64,000 nucleotides of DNA from Thiothrix sp. UBA5583 (GCA_002425225.1 DILV01000026.1:338245-402244); one strand, 5' to 3'. Positions 48,464-57,444 are shown, numbered from the stretch's first letter. Notes: generated by a model from the letters alone, not told the origin. Made by a program: numbers and translations.

Positions 48464-49291
48464 TCAATTGGATTTGTGCAAGAGTTGTGCAATGTTCCAC
48501 AATTTGGGCACGTATTCCACGGCTGCTTTCAAGGAGATGTCTGCCGGATTGCGCAAATGGGCGGCGTAAAGGTTGTGGTAAAAATTGGCGTAACTGATTT
48601 CCTGCCCCTGGTTTTGCATGTCTGCCAACAAGCGTTTGACATTGCCTGCACCCCAGTTGAAGGCAGTGAATGTCAGCAGCCATGCATCTGCTTCCGGGAA
48701 ACGCGCAACCTTGGCAAAGTAGAAATGGTAGCGGTGCAAATGTACCTGCGCGGCTTGGGTACTGAGTTCGGCATCTGCTCGCAGTTTGTCAATGTTGGTG
48801 GTTTTGAGGGCATCCGTAACGTAGTCCAGCGTCTGGATTTCCGTGATCACTTCGGGTATCAGTTGCCAGTAACCGTAATCCCCATCTTTTTCCCCCTTGT
48901 GCCCATGCCATTGGGATTCCATGTAGGGAATCAGCATGATGGTGTCGGGCATCCCTTGCAGGTCATGCTTTTTGACAAAGGCGAAAGAGCGACGGAATGC
49001 CTCGTTGTAAATATTGATGCCCTTGTCGTTGCGCCAGGTAATATTGTTGCGCACAGCCGCAGATACGCGCAGGAAATCTTCTTTGCCACGTCCGTGCAGG
49101 GCGTTGTCCAGAAAAAACCGGAACAAGTCATGATGCTTTTGTGCAAGGTTATCCAGTGAAGGTTTGGCAGGTGTTTGGTAAGCCACTTTGACCCACGCAG
49201 CTTCATTGGCATGGCTGATGGCAGGAGTCAGTAAACTGTTCAGGGCAAGTAACAGGATGCTACGGGTAATAGTGCTTGTTACAGGTAACAT
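48464..49291 (-). CDS. Lytic transglycosylase-like periplasmic protein
   Basis: 275 residues. Signal peptide (ILLLALNSLLTPAISHA) followed by an SLT-type fold: MLIPYMESQWHGHKGEKDGDYGYWQL with the probable catalytic Glu in MES, and FTAFNWGAGNVKRLL. These match the E-S, G-x-x-Q-[LI] and N-x-G motif pattern of soluble lytic transglycosylases of the MltD group. No LysM domains. It cleaves glycan strands with formation of anhydromuropeptides if active. Confidence 0.82.
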   Translation of the reverse strand: MLPVTSTITRSILLLALNSLLTPAISHANEAAWVKVAYQTPAKPSLDNLAQKHHDLFRFFLDNALHGRGKEDFLRVSAAVRNNITWRNDKGINIYNEAFRRSFAFVKKHDLQGMPDTIMLIPYMESQWHGHKGEKDGDYGYWQLIPEVITEIQTLDYVTDALKTTNIDKLRADAELSTQAAQVHLHRYHFYFAKVARFPEADAWLLTFTAFNWGAGNVKRLLADMQNQGQEISYANFYHNLYAAHLRNPADISLKAAVEYVPKLWNIAQLLHKSN

Positions 49292-49398
49292 TTTGCGGTC
49301 TTTTTCTTGTTTAAACAGCCGCTTATTTTAGCGGATCATATTGCATTAAGATACCTTTCTGCCATTATCCAGGTTTTACACTGTAGCGTAAGCCGGTC

Positions 49399-50289
49399 AT
49401 GAGTGTGCCCATTATCGAAGTGCGCAACTTGCGCAAGCATTACCCCAAAGTCAAAGCCGTGGACGGGGTGGATTTTGCCGTGCGGCAAGGCATCTGTTTC
49501 GGTTTGCTGGGGCCGAATGGCGCAGGCAAAACCACCACGATTGAGATGATGGAAGGCATCACCCGGCCTTCTTCCGGCGAGATCCTCTACAAAGGTGAAC
49601 CGCAAGGGGAACGCTTCCGGCAAGAAGCAGGCATCCAGTTCCAGTCCACCGCCTTGCAGGATTTCCTGACCGTGCGCGAAAACCTGAAATTTTTCAGCAG
49701 CCTTTATCCCAAGAGTTTGCCGCTGGAAGAGCTGATCGACATTTGCCGCCTGCGTGATTACCTCGACCGAGATGCCAGCAAGCTGTCCGGTGGGCAACGC
49801 CAGCGCATGTTGCTGGCATTGGCGCTGGTGAATGACCCGGATGTGGTGTTCCTCGACGAACCCACCACCGGCCTTGACCCGCAGGCGCGGCTGAATTTCT
49901 GGGAACTGGTCAACAGCATCAAGGCACGCAACAAGACCGTGCTGCTGACCACTCATTACATGGAAGAGGCTTATAACCTGTGTGATGAAATCGCCATCAT
50001 GGATCACGGCAAGATCATTGCCCACGGCTCCCCCGACGAATTGCTGGCGGAGCATTTTCAGGATGTGATCATTGAACTGCCGGAACGTGATTTCCCGGAC
50101 AGTGCTAAAACCATTCCGCACCGTTATCTGGACAAGGTGAACGGCACGGTGGAAATCATTACCCAGGATGTGAACGCCACCTTGGCGCAACTGATGCAGC
50201 ACGGAGCATCACTGGCGGGTTTACAGGTACGCCCACGCACCCTCGAAGACCTGTTCCTGCAACTGACCGGCAAGGAGTTACGCGCATGA
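49399..50289 (+). CDS. ABC-2 exporter ATP-binding protein
   Basis: 296 residues. Walker A LLGPNGAGKTTTIEMMEG, signature KLSGGQRQRMLLALALV, Walker B VVFLDEPTTGLDPQ and switch His in TTHYMEEAYNL. The C-terminal part (RTLEDLFLQLTGKELRA) is the tail typical of DrrA/YadG-type exporters. It overlaps the permease gene by 4 nt. Confidence 0.93.
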   Translation: MSVPIIEVRNLRKHYPKVKAVDGVDFAVRQGICFGLLGPNGAGKTTTIEMMEGITRPSSGEILYKGEPQGERFRQEAGIQFQSTALQDFLTVRENLKFFSSLYPKSLPLEELIDICRLRDYLDRDASKLSGGQRQRMLLALALVNDPDVVFLDEPTTGLDPQARLNFWELVNSIKARNKTVLLTTHYMEEAYNLCDEIAIMDHGKIIAHGSPDELLAEHFQDVIIELPERDFPDSAKTIPHRYLDKVNGTVEIITQDVNATLAQLMQHGASLAGLQVRPRTLEDLFLQLTGKELRA

Positions 50290-51323
50290 TCAAACACATC
50301 TGGGCAGCCTTTTATGCCCGCAGTCTGGAGTATGTGCGTGACCGTTCGGCTCTGGGTTGGAATTTTATTCTGCCGGTGGCGCTGGTGTTCGGGCTGGCAT
50401 TCATCTTTTCCGGTGATGGGCAACCGTTGTTCAAGGTCGGGGTGGTGACGGAAAACGCCACGGCGGAAGTGAAACCAGCCCCAACCCTGCACCCATTCCT
50501 GCATACCTTGCATGTGGATTTTTACAGCGTCCCACCACAAACGCTGGATAGTGCCATCCGCAAGGTCGGGCGGCACCAGGTAGACATGCTGCTTGATTTA
50601 CGGGCAGGGCAGCAGCATTACTGGATCAACAGTGATTCGCAGAACGGTTACGTGCTGGAAAAGCTGTTGCAGGGTAGCGGTGGTGCGCCACTGGTCAAGC
50701 AGAGTGTGCAGGGTGCAGAAATCCGCTACGTGGACTGGGTGGTTCCCGGCATTCTGGGCATGAACATCATGTTCAGTTGCCTGTTCGGGGTGGGGTTCGT
50801 GATTGTGCGCTACCGCAAGAGCGGCTATCTGAAACGCCTGAATGCCACCCCGCTGAGTGCCACCGAATTCCTGCTGGCCCAGGTGTTGTCACGGCTGGTG
50901 CTGATCACGCTGGCCACCATCATTGTCTTTACGGGAACCAACCTGTTCATGCACTTTACCGTGGAAGGCAGTTATCTGGATTTGCTGGTGGTACTGGTGC
51001 TGGGTTCTTTCAGCCTGATTGCCTTGAGCCTGCTGGTGGCAGCACGGGTTAGCAGTGAGGAACTGGCAGGCGGGCTGCTCAACCTGTTGACTTGGCCGAT
51101 GATGGTATTGTCCGGGGTGTGGTTTTCGATGGAAGGGACAAACTCGGTGATGCAGTGGCTGAGCCAGTTGTCTCCCCTGACCCACATGCTGGCGGCAGCA
51201 CGGGCGATCATGCTGGATGGCGCAGGTCTGACTGACATCAGTGAACATTTGCTGGTGCTGGCGGTGATGTCGGTGGTGTTTCTGGCGGTGGGGGCTTACA
51301 CGTTCAAGTGGACGGCGGAATAA
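50286..51323 (+). CDS. ABC-2 type exporter permease
   Basis: 345 residues. One N-terminal helix, a ~150-residue periplasmic domain, then five helices starting with DWVVPGILGMNIMFSCLFGVGF. The segment YRKSGYLKRLNATPLSATEFLLAQ is typical of ABC-2 permeases, with WPMMVLSGVWFSMEG near the end. With the preceding ATPase it forms a complete exporter; the substrate is not indicated. Confidence 0.92.
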   Translation: MIKHIWAAFYARSLEYVRDRSALGWNFILPVALVFGLAFIFSGDGQPLFKVGVVTENATAEVKPAPTLHPFLHTLHVDFYSVPPQTLDSAIRKVGRHQVDMLLDLRAGQQHYWINSDSQNGYVLEKLLQGSGGAPLVKQSVQGAEIRYVDWVVPGILGMNIMFSCLFGVGFVIVRYRKSGYLKRLNATPLSATEFLLAQVLSRLVLITLATIIVFTGTNLFMHFTVEGSYLDLLVVLVLGSFSLIALSLLVAARVSSEELAGGLLNLLTWPMMVLSGVWFSMEGTNSVMQWLSQLSPLTHMLAAARAIMLDGAGLTDISEHLLVLAVMSVVFLAVGAYTFKWTAE

Positions 51324-51360
51324 GGGCTGCCAGATGTTGAGCCGGTAGCCCTTGCGTGCA

Positions 51361-51807
51361 TCAGGCGGCGCGGGCTTCCATCTGGATACAGCCTTGTTCC
51401 AGCAGGGTGGGGTAAAGATGGACGGTTTCATCGTCGATGCGGCGGATAACCAGACCAAACAGTTCGCGTGTATCGGCTACAAACGCTTCATGGTCACGGA
51501 TACGCAGTTCCTTGCCCTTGCACCAGCGCTTGCGGTACTGGTCGAAAATTCGCTTGATCTCGCCGGAACCGGACAGGAATTTGCGCCCGGTATTGCGTAC
51601 ATCATTGTCTTCGTGTACCAGCAATTCCTGATAAAGTTCGCGTTCTTCCACTTCCAGATGCTCGCGTACCATATTCAGGTATCTGAAAAACAACTCGCAG
51701 GACACGGCGGTGTCACACATGGCGCGTTCATTGATCAGATAACTGAGTACGTTGGAGAGTTCGGTAATCTTGTGGTTTTGCTCGTGTAATTCCATGTATG
51801 AAATCAT
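51361..51807 (-). CDS. Hemerythrin-like domain protein
   Basis: 148 residues, four-helix. Candidate iron ligands are His and Glu in ELHEQNHK, HLEVEERELYQELL, the central RIRDHEAFVADTRELF and the final DDETVHLYPTLLE. AGGAG lies 8 nt before the ATG at 51807. Hemerythrins bind O2 or NO or handle iron. It lies 3 kb from the NosP-like gene, which may or may not be meaningful. Confidence 0.75.
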   Translation of the reverse strand: MISYMELHEQNHKITELSNVLSYLINERAMCDTAVSCELFFRYLNMVREHLEVEERELYQELLVHEDNDVRNTGRKFLSGSGEIKRIFDQYRKRWCKGKELRIRDHEAFVADTRELFGLVIRRIDDETVHLYPTLLEQGCIQMEARAA

Positions 51808-51843
51808 GGTGCTGTCTCCTGTGGTTCTCTCTTCCTAGCGCGA

Positions 51844-51868
51844 AAAGCCCCGTTTTTGTAAGGGCTTT
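51844..51868. other. Hairpin in the leader region between hemerythrin-like and channel genes
   Basis: AAAGCCC (51844-51850) and GGGCTTT (51862-51868) pair around CGTTTTTGTAA. It lies 37 nt upstream of the hemerythrin-like start on its strand. It could be a leader hairpin; there is no gene end next to it. Confidence 0.35.
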
Positions 51869-52012
51869 ATGTCACCGTGAATGATAACACCCACTGACCG
51901 GCATGTTTAGGGGCAATTCAGGAAAATACAGGGGCATGTCTTGGGGTTTATACGGGTAACAACCTGCTGATAGAATGCCTTTTCTTGCGATGGATCAATA
52001 AAAGGATTTGGT

Positions 52013-53122
52013 ATGCGTTTAGTTCAACGGGTGTTGGGTTTTTGCCTGTTATGGGTGTTGGCAGCAGGTAGTGTGCAAGCAGAAGAGACGCTCACGGTGG
52101 GTGTCAGGCCATCAGAGCCGTGGGTCATGTACGATGCCAGCCTGCCACCAGAACAGCGGCAACCGCGTGGTTTCAGCATTGATTTGTGGAATGCGCTTGC
52201 CAAGGAAATGGGCGTCAAAACCGAGTGGGTGTATTTTGATACGGTTCCCGACCTGATCAAGGCAGCACAGGAAAGCCGTGTGGATGCTGGCATTTCTGCC
52301 ATTACCGTGACTAGTGAGCGCGAGGAGAAGGTAGATTTTTCCAACTCCATGTACGAACTTGGCTTGCAGATCATGGTTCCGGCGGATGCCAGCCCCAACC
52401 CGTGGCTGGTGGCTTTGGGCGAAATTGGCAAATTGTTTACTTGGCAAGTGGGGCTGGTACTGCTGGTGCTGGTAGGCATTTTTGCGCATGTGCGCTGGTG
52501 GGTGGATCGTCGTTCCAGTGACGGTGATGCCAGTTTCCCGGCAGAGTACCGGCAAGGGATGGGTGAAGCAGCCTGGTGGGCGCTGACCATGTTCATTACT
52601 TGGGATACACCGCCACGGCGTGGGTTGGCGCGGGTGGTGGATTTGTTCTGGTTCCTGATGGGGTTTCTGTGTCTGGGTATCCTGAGTTCCGTGATTACCG
52701 CTGCCCTGACCGAGCAAAACCTGAATAGCAATATCAAGGGTGTGCGTGATCTGCTCGACAAGCGGGTGGCGGCAGTGGCAACGGATGCCCCTAAGGATTA
52801 CCTGACCAAACTGGGCATTACGGTTGTGCCTGTCAAGGATCTGGCAGAGGGTGTGCAAAAAGTGGCAAGCAAGCAAGTCGATGCACTGGTACACGATGGC
52901 CCTCGTCTGGTGTATCTGGCGGGTCAGCACAACAAGAATGAAAAAGCGGCTAAAGTTAACGTATTGCCTGCGAGTTTCAATCCGCAGATTTACGGGATTG
53001 CTTTTCCTACCAACAGCCCGTGGGTAGAGCCGGTCAACCATGCCCTGATGAAACTGCGCGAGGCACAAGGCATGAATGACAGCGTGCATGAAAGCCTGCG
53101 CAAACAGTGGATACCCAACTGA
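52013..53122 (+). CDS. Prokaryotic ionotropic glutamate-receptor-like channel (GluR0 type)
   Basis: 369 residues. Signal peptide (QRVLGFCLLWVLAAGSVQA), then the first lobe of a periplasmic solute-binding fold (GVRPSEPWVMYD, GFSIDLWNAL, SAITVTSEREEKVDFS). A helix (LVLLVLVGIFAHVRWWV), a pore-loop-like segment (AAWWALTMFITWDTPPRRG) and a second helix (LFWFLMGFLCLGILSSVITAAL) split the domain, and the second lobe follows (VAAVATDAPKDYL, VDALVHDGP). This S1-M1-P-M2-S2 plan is that of GluR0. The loop lacks the TVGYG potassium filter. Only 3 nt separate it from the DUF4178 operon. Confidence 0.87.
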   Translation: MRLVQRVLGFCLLWVLAAGSVQAEETLTVGVRPSEPWVMYDASLPPEQRQPRGFSIDLWNALAKEMGVKTEWVYFDTVPDLIKAAQESRVDAGISAITVTSEREEKVDFSNSMYELGLQIMVPADASPNPWLVALGEIGKLFTWQVGLVLLVLVGIFAHVRWWVDRRSSDGDASFPAEYRQGMGEAAWWALTMFITWDTPPRRGLARVVDLFWFLMGFLCLGILSSVITAALTEQNLNSNIKGVRDLLDKRVAAVATDAPKDYLTKLGITVVPVKDLAEGVQKVASKQVDALVHDGPRLVYLAGQHNKNEKAAKVNVLPASFNPQIYGIAFPTNSPWVEPVNHALMKLREAQGMNDSVHESLRKQWIPN

Positions 53123-53125
53123 TAC

Positions 53126-53743
53126 ATGTTGAACACAACCCACAACTGCCCGCAATGCGGTAGCCTGTTACCGCTCAACTTCCGTTATAGCAAGCTGGCG
53201 GTGTGCGGGCATTGTAGCAGTACCCTGTTTCTGGAAGATGCAGCAGTACGTTTGGCAGGCAAGGCATCGGTGCTGGCGGAGATGCCCAGCCTGTTGCAGT
53301 TGCAGGTTCCTTTCAGTTATCAGGGTAAAACTTACACGCCGGTAGGGCATGTGCGTTATCGCTATCAGGATGGCTTTTGGGACGAATGGTGGGTGCTGGA
53401 TGGGGCTGATGGCTGTTGGGTCAGCGTGGACGAGGGTGATTTTGCGTTTGAAATTCCCCGCCCGGACTGGATACATCCGTTCCCTGACATCCGTACCGCG
53501 CAAGTGGGACAAACCGTCAAACGCCTCACGCAAAGCTGGGAGATTACCGAAAAAGACCTGTGCACCTGCGAAGGTGTGCAGGGGGAATTGCCGGAACACA
53601 TCCTGCCCGGTGAACGCATGGGCTATTTGCATTTGTCCGGCCCGGAGAGCGCGTTGGTGACGCTGGAGTACCCCTTTCAGGGCGAGCCAATGGCTTACGA
53701 AGGACGCTGGGTTGATCCGTTTGAAATCCGGGTAACGACATGA
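53126..53743 (+). CDS. Zinc-ribbon DUF4178 protein (first copy)
   Basis: 205 residues. N-terminal zinc ribbon with two pairs, CPQCGSLLPLNFRYSKL and CGHCS. The body (YQGKTYTPVGHVRYRYQDGFWDEWWVL, then GCWVSVDEGDFAFEI) fits DUF4178, whose members have one or two such beta-rich repeats. No membrane helix. It is 3 nt after the channel gene and overlaps the next DUF4178 gene by 4 nt. Confidence 0.85.
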   Translation: MLNTTHNCPQCGSLLPLNFRYSKLAVCGHCSSTLFLEDAAVRLAGKASVLAEMPSLLQLQVPFSYQGKTYTPVGHVRYRYQDGFWDEWWVLDGADGCWVSVDEGDFAFEIPRPDWIHPFPDIRTAQVGQTVKRLTQSWEITEKDLCTCEGVQGELPEHILPGERMGYLHLSGPESALVTLEYPFQGEPMAYEGRWVDPFEIRVTT

Positions 53744-55011
53744 GCAGTACGGCGAAACTGCGCAGTATCCGTTGTACCGCTTGTGGTGCACCACTTGCCC
53801 TGCATGGTGGCGGACACAAAATCCTCACCCTCAACTGCCAGCATTGTGGGGCAGTGCTGGATGCCCGCAAGGAATACGCCGTGCTGGCCCAGTTCAAGGA
53901 GCAGCAAAAACCGGACTGCCCGCTGGACATCGGGATGCAGGGCAAGCTCAAGGGGGTGGATTTCACCATTATCGGCATGGTAGGGCGGTTTGCTGAAGGT
54001 GAATGGGTCGACTTGCTGTTGTTCTCGCCGACCCACGGTTATGCGTGGCTGTCGTATGAAAACGGACATTTCACGTTCGCCCGGCGTATCCGTGATGTGC
54101 CTACCGGTGACATCTGGTTACTGGCTGTCAAAAAGCCACTGTATGTTGGCAACCGCACCTTCAAAATGTACGAACGCTATCAGGCTGACATCACCTACGT
54201 GGCAGGCGAGCTGACCTGGCTGGCGAAAGTGGGCGATTCGGCAGAAATGGCAGAAGCTATTGCGCCACCGTGGTTGCTGTCTGTGGAACGTACTGCTCGG
54301 GAAACCGAATTGTATCTGTGTGAATATTTGCAACCAGCGGATGTGGCGGCGGCTTTTCAGCTCACTGAGGCTTTGCCGGACAGAAAGGGTATCAACCCGG
54401 CACAACCGTTTGTTTCCCCCCGGCTGGAAGCTGTCAGCCGTGCGGCTCGCCCGTTTGTGCTGGTGGTGGCAGTGGTCATGCTGTTTATCTGGCTGTTCAT
54501 GGGGGGCGAGGAAGTCCACCGTGAATACATTGCCCAGCCTGATCTGGTCAATGGCAAGGTAACAAAAAACTTCACCATCCATGACCATCACCGTCTGGTG
54601 GAAATGCAGATGGAGACCCGCCTGAACAATGCCTGGGCGTATCTGGATGTGACTGTCCAGCACAACAAGGCGGAAATCTATTCCTTTGGCAAGGAAATGG
54701 GTTTTTATTCGGGTTATGACGACGAAGGGTATTGGGAAGAAGGCAGCAACACGGCTTATGCCCATTTCAAGGTTCCCGAACCCGGTGAATACACCCTGCA
54801 TGTGCAGGAATCCGAAGGCGGGGAAGGTGATCTGGCTGAGCAGAACAAGCCGCCAACGGCGCTGACTATTGCTATCCGCGAAAGTTACACCAGCCCGTAT
54901 TATTTCGTGCTGTTGTCCATCCTGCTGGCGGTCGTAGCCATAGCCCATGCGGTGGCACGTGGCTGGTATGAATCACGCCGCTGGGCAGCCGTAACGGAGG
55001 ATGACGACTGA
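53740..55011 (+). CDS. Zinc-ribbon DUF4178 membrane protein (second copy)
   Basis: 423 residues. N-terminal zinc ribbon CTACGAPLALHGGGHK and CQHCGAVLD, a DUF4178 repeat (FTIIGMVGRFAEGEWVDLLL, GYAWLSYENGHFTFARRI), a helix near residue 240 (PFVLVVAVVMLFIWLFMG), an extracytoplasmic beta domain and a C-terminal helix (YFVLLSILLAVVAIAHAVA). It is a longer relative of the upstream gene. Its stop shares one base with the ATG of the following short gene. Confidence 0.85.
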   Translation: MSSTAKLRSIRCTACGAPLALHGGGHKILTLNCQHCGAVLDARKEYAVLAQFKEQQKPDCPLDIGMQGKLKGVDFTIIGMVGRFAEGEWVDLLLFSPTHGYAWLSYENGHFTFARRIRDVPTGDIWLLAVKKPLYVGNRTFKMYERYQADITYVAGELTWLAKVGDSAEMAEAIAPPWLLSVERTARETELYLCEYLQPADVAAAFQLTEALPDRKGINPAQPFVSPRLEAVSRAARPFVLVVAVVMLFIWLFMGGEEVHREYIAQPDLVNGKVTKNFTIHDHHRLVEMQMETRLNNAWAYLDVTVQHNKAEIYSFGKEMGFYSGYDDEGYWEEGSNTAYAHFKVPEPGEYTLHVQESEGGEGDLAEQNKPPTALTIAIRESYTSPYYFVLLSILLAVVAIAHAVARGWYESRRWAAVTEDDD

Positions 55012-55178
55012 TGGCTCGCTGGATGATGTTGCTGTTTGCTGCACTGACCGTTGGGGCTGCGCTACTGACCTATTACAACGTGGGTCTGGAAGAAACCTAT
55101 CTGGAGGACGCCAGCAGTGTGCGCCAGGGTAGCCACGGCGGCGGTTTCAGTTCCGGCGGTTACAGCCCCGGCAAATGA
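55011..55178 (+). CDS. 55-residue membrane peptide with Gly/Ser-rich tail
   Basis: 55 codons beginning MARWMMLLFAALTVGAAL. One hydrophobic helix, a short acidic segment (GLEETYLEDASS) and a tail with repeated GG and S (SHGGGFSSGGYSPGK). ATG at 55011 overlaps the preceding stop (TGATG) with GGAGG about 13 nt upstream. Tight coupling on the 5' side and a 25-nt gap to the DUF350 gene support it as a real gene. Not recognised as a family. Confidence 0.75.
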   Translation: MARWMMLLFAALTVGAALLTYYNVGLEETYLEDASSVRQGSHGGGFSSGGYSPGK

Positions 55179-55203
55179 ATGTTTTTACCACAAGGACAAT
55201 TTT

Positions 55204-55416
55204 ATGGCAGATTTGACGCTTGAACATATCATCTCCAGTCTGGTTTACGGCCTGATCGGGATGGGGCTGTTTGTTTTCACGATCTTTGTGCTGGAATGGA
55301 TACGCCCGTTCCCACTGGAAAAGAAGATTGTTGATGAAAACAACACGGCGGTGGCGATTGTGGTGGCGGCGGTGATCATTGCGTTGGGGATGATTTATTC
55401 GTCGGCAATCCGATGA
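55204..55416 (+). CDS. DUF350 family membrane protein
   Basis: 70 residues with two helices: HIISSLVYGLIGMGLFVFTIFVL and AVAIVVAAVIIALGMIYSSAI. The loop WIRPFPLEKKIVDENNTAVAI is the DUF350 hallmark (EKKIxxENNxAxAI). The ATG at 55204 is the start; the frame is open further upstream within the previous gene. It overlaps the spermidine-synthase-like gene by 4 nt. E. coli YjfL belongs to the same family. Confidence 0.9.
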   Translation: MADLTLEHIISSLVYGLIGMGLFVFTIFVLEWIRPFPLEKKIVDENNTAVAIVVAAVIIALGMIYSSAIR

Positions 55417-56966
55417 CGGAAGCTGGTAAATTCCACCAGCAATTGGCGCTGCTGGCGGCGGCGTTCGTGATTGCCATTTGCGGGCTGATTTACGAACTGC
55501 TGGCGGGTACGCTTTCCAGCTATTTGCTGGGTGATTCGGTCTACCAGTTTTCGCTGGTCATCGGCTTGTTCATGAGCTCGATGGGGGTGGGGGCGTGGTG
55601 GTCACGTTTCCTTGAACAGGAATTACCGCGTCAGTTTATCCGCCTGCAACTGCTGATCGGGGTGTTGGGCGGTTTGTCTGCACCATTACTATTTTTTGCC
55701 TTTGCTATTCTCGACAATTACACGCCGTTGCTGCTGGTGCTGGTGTTCCTGCAAGGGGCGATGCTGGGCATCGAAATTCCCCTGATTATTCGCATCCTGC
55801 AAGAACATTTTTCGCTCAGGGTCAATGTCTCTAATGTTTTTACGGCAGATTATATCGGTGCATTGCTGGCAGCCTTGCTGTTTCCGCTGGTGTTGGTTCC
55901 ACAACTGGGATTGTTGCAAACCGGCTTTCTGACCGGCTTGCTGAATGTCGTTGTGGGGGTGCTGGCGCTGTATGTGTTCCGGGCGGAAATACCACGCCTG
56001 CGCCCGTTGCTGCTTGCCTCGGTGGTTGCGGTGGTGATGTTGCTGGTCGGTTTTGCTTGGTCGGAACGGTTTACGTCCGCGATGGAAAACCGTTTGTATC
56101 AGGATGAAATCATTTTCACCCAGGATAGCCAGTTCCAGCAGCGTCTGATCCTGACTCGGCGTGGGGAGCGCATCCGTTTTTACCTCAACGGTGCTTTGCA
56201 GTTCGACAGTTTCGACGAATACCGCTACCACGAATCGCTGGTACATCCGGTGATGGGGCTGGTACGTGACCCTGCCAATGTGTTGATCCTAGGGGGCGGG
56301 GATGGTCTGGCAGCACGGGAATTGTTGCGTTACCCGACAGTGAAACAGATTACCCTGGTTGATCTTGATCCGGCAGTGACGCAATTGTTCAAGGCCAACC
56401 CGTTGTTGCGCCCGCTGAATCAGGATTCTCTCAACAATCCGCGTGTGCAGGTGGTGAATCAGGATGCGTGGAAATTTCTGGAAGCCAGCCCGCAGCTTTA
56501 CGATGCCATTTTCATTGACCTGCCTGACCCCAACAATACCAGCCTGTCGCGGCTGTACAGCACGGCTTTTTATACGCTGGTGAAACAGCATCTGGCTCAA
56601 ACCGGGGTGATGGTGACGCAGGCAACCTCGCCGTTGTATTCACGGCAGGCATTCTGGTGCATTGATGCGACCATGCAGCAGGCTGGCGGGGAAGTGGTGA
56701 AACAAGAACGCTGGTTTACCCTGCCTTACCATGTGCATGTACCCAGTTTTGGCGAATGGGGATTTGTGATGGCCTCGCGCCAGCCGTTGCGCCCGCAGCA
56801 AGTTCAGTTGGCAGGGCTGGAATACCGTTTCCTCAATACGGTAATCTTGTCACAACTGTTTGAGTTTCCATCTGATATGGGCAGGGTGGCTGTTGAACCC
56901 AACCAGTTGTCAACTCACCCCTTACTGCGTTATTACGAAGCAGGCTGGGCGCAGTGGTATCAGTGA
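55413..56966 (+). CDS. Membrane-anchored spermidine synthase-like aminopropyltransferase
   Basis: 517 residues. About seven membrane helices occupy residues 1-205. The soluble C-terminal half has the spermidine synthase fold: DEYRYHESLVHPVMGL, LILGGGDGLAARELLRYP (SAM-binding loop), LVDLDPAVTQLF and FIDLPDPNNTSLSRLYS. The DLPDPN loop replaces the DxTDPxGP of soluble SpeE, so the acceptor may differ. It closes the DUF4178-DUF350 operon. Confidence 0.9.
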   Translation: MTEAGKFHQQLALLAAAFVIAICGLIYELLAGTLSSYLLGDSVYQFSLVIGLFMSSMGVGAWWSRFLEQELPRQFIRLQLLIGVLGGLSAPLLFFAFAILDNYTPLLLVLVFLQGAMLGIEIPLIIRILQEHFSLRVNVSNVFTADYIGALLAALLFPLVLVPQLGLLQTGFLTGLLNVVVGVLALYVFRAEIPRLRPLLLASVVAVVMLLVGFAWSERFTSAMENRLYQDEIIFTQDSQFQQRLILTRRGERIRFYLNGALQFDSFDEYRYHESLVHPVMGLVRDPANVLILGGGDGLAARELLRYPTVKQITLVDLDPAVTQLFKANPLLRPLNQDSLNNPRVQVVNQDAWKFLEASPQLYDAIFIDLPDPNNTSLSRLYSTAFYTLVKQHLAQTGVMVTQATSPLYSRQAFWCIDATMQQAGGEVVKQERWFTLPYHVHVPSFGEWGFVMASRQPLRPQQVQLAGLEYRFLNTVILSQLFEFPSDMGRVAVEPNQLSTHPLLRYYEAGWAQWYQ

Positions 56967-56973
56967 GGCAATG

Positions 56974-56999
56974 AAAAACGCCGCTACAGGAGCGGCGTT
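56974..56999. terminator. Terminator between convergent operon end and GlsB-like gene
   Basis: AACGCCGCT (56978-56986) and AGCGGCGTT (56991-56999) pair perfectly around ACAG. On the minus strand the hairpin is followed by TTTTC, so it suits the GlsB-like gene; on the plus strand the T tract is absent. Confidence 0.7.
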
Positions 57000-57025
57000 G
57001 AGGTTTGTGCAACGGAAAGATCAGG

Positions 57026-57289
57026 TCAGGCGCGTTTAAACAGACCAATGATAAATAGCAGGATGACTGCGCCAATTACTGCCCAGATCAGGGTTCCCAG
57101 CAGCGGGCCGACTCCTAGGTTGAAAGACAGCATCCCGCCGACGAATGTGCCGATGACAGAGCCGACAATGCCCACGATGATGTTGCCAATCAGACCGAAA
57201 CCGGCTCCCTGCATGATAATGCCCGCCAGCCACCCGGCAACGGCACCAATGCCCAGCATGATCAGAATTTGTGTAATTTCAGCACCCAT
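57026..57289 (-). CDS. GlsB/YeaQ/YmgE family membrane protein
   Basis: 87 residues, three glycine-rich helices (LIMLGIGAVAGWLAGIIMQG, LIGNIIVGIVGSVIGTFVGG, GTLIWAVIGAVILLFIIGLF). This is the transglycosylase-associated/GlsB family, often induced by stress. AAAAAGGAGTCAGTTT precedes the ATG at 57289. A frame upstream to 57373 is open but lacks a ribosome site. Confidence 0.9.
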   Translation of the reverse strand: MGAEITQILIMLGIGAVAGWLAGIIMQGAGFGLIGNIIVGIVGSVIGTFVGGMLSFNLGVGPLLGTLIWAVIGAVILLFIIGLFKRA

Positions 57290-57444
57290 AAACTGACTCC
57301 TTTTTACTGTGGTAAATCCATGTTTTTGGCAAGCGCCAGAAAAAGTATAGTTAATTCTTGGGTGGTTGCTCATCCAATTGCACTTATTGGGTCAGTGAGC
57401 GGATGTATGTGTGGTTAACCCGGATAACCGGGCTGGACTAAAGC

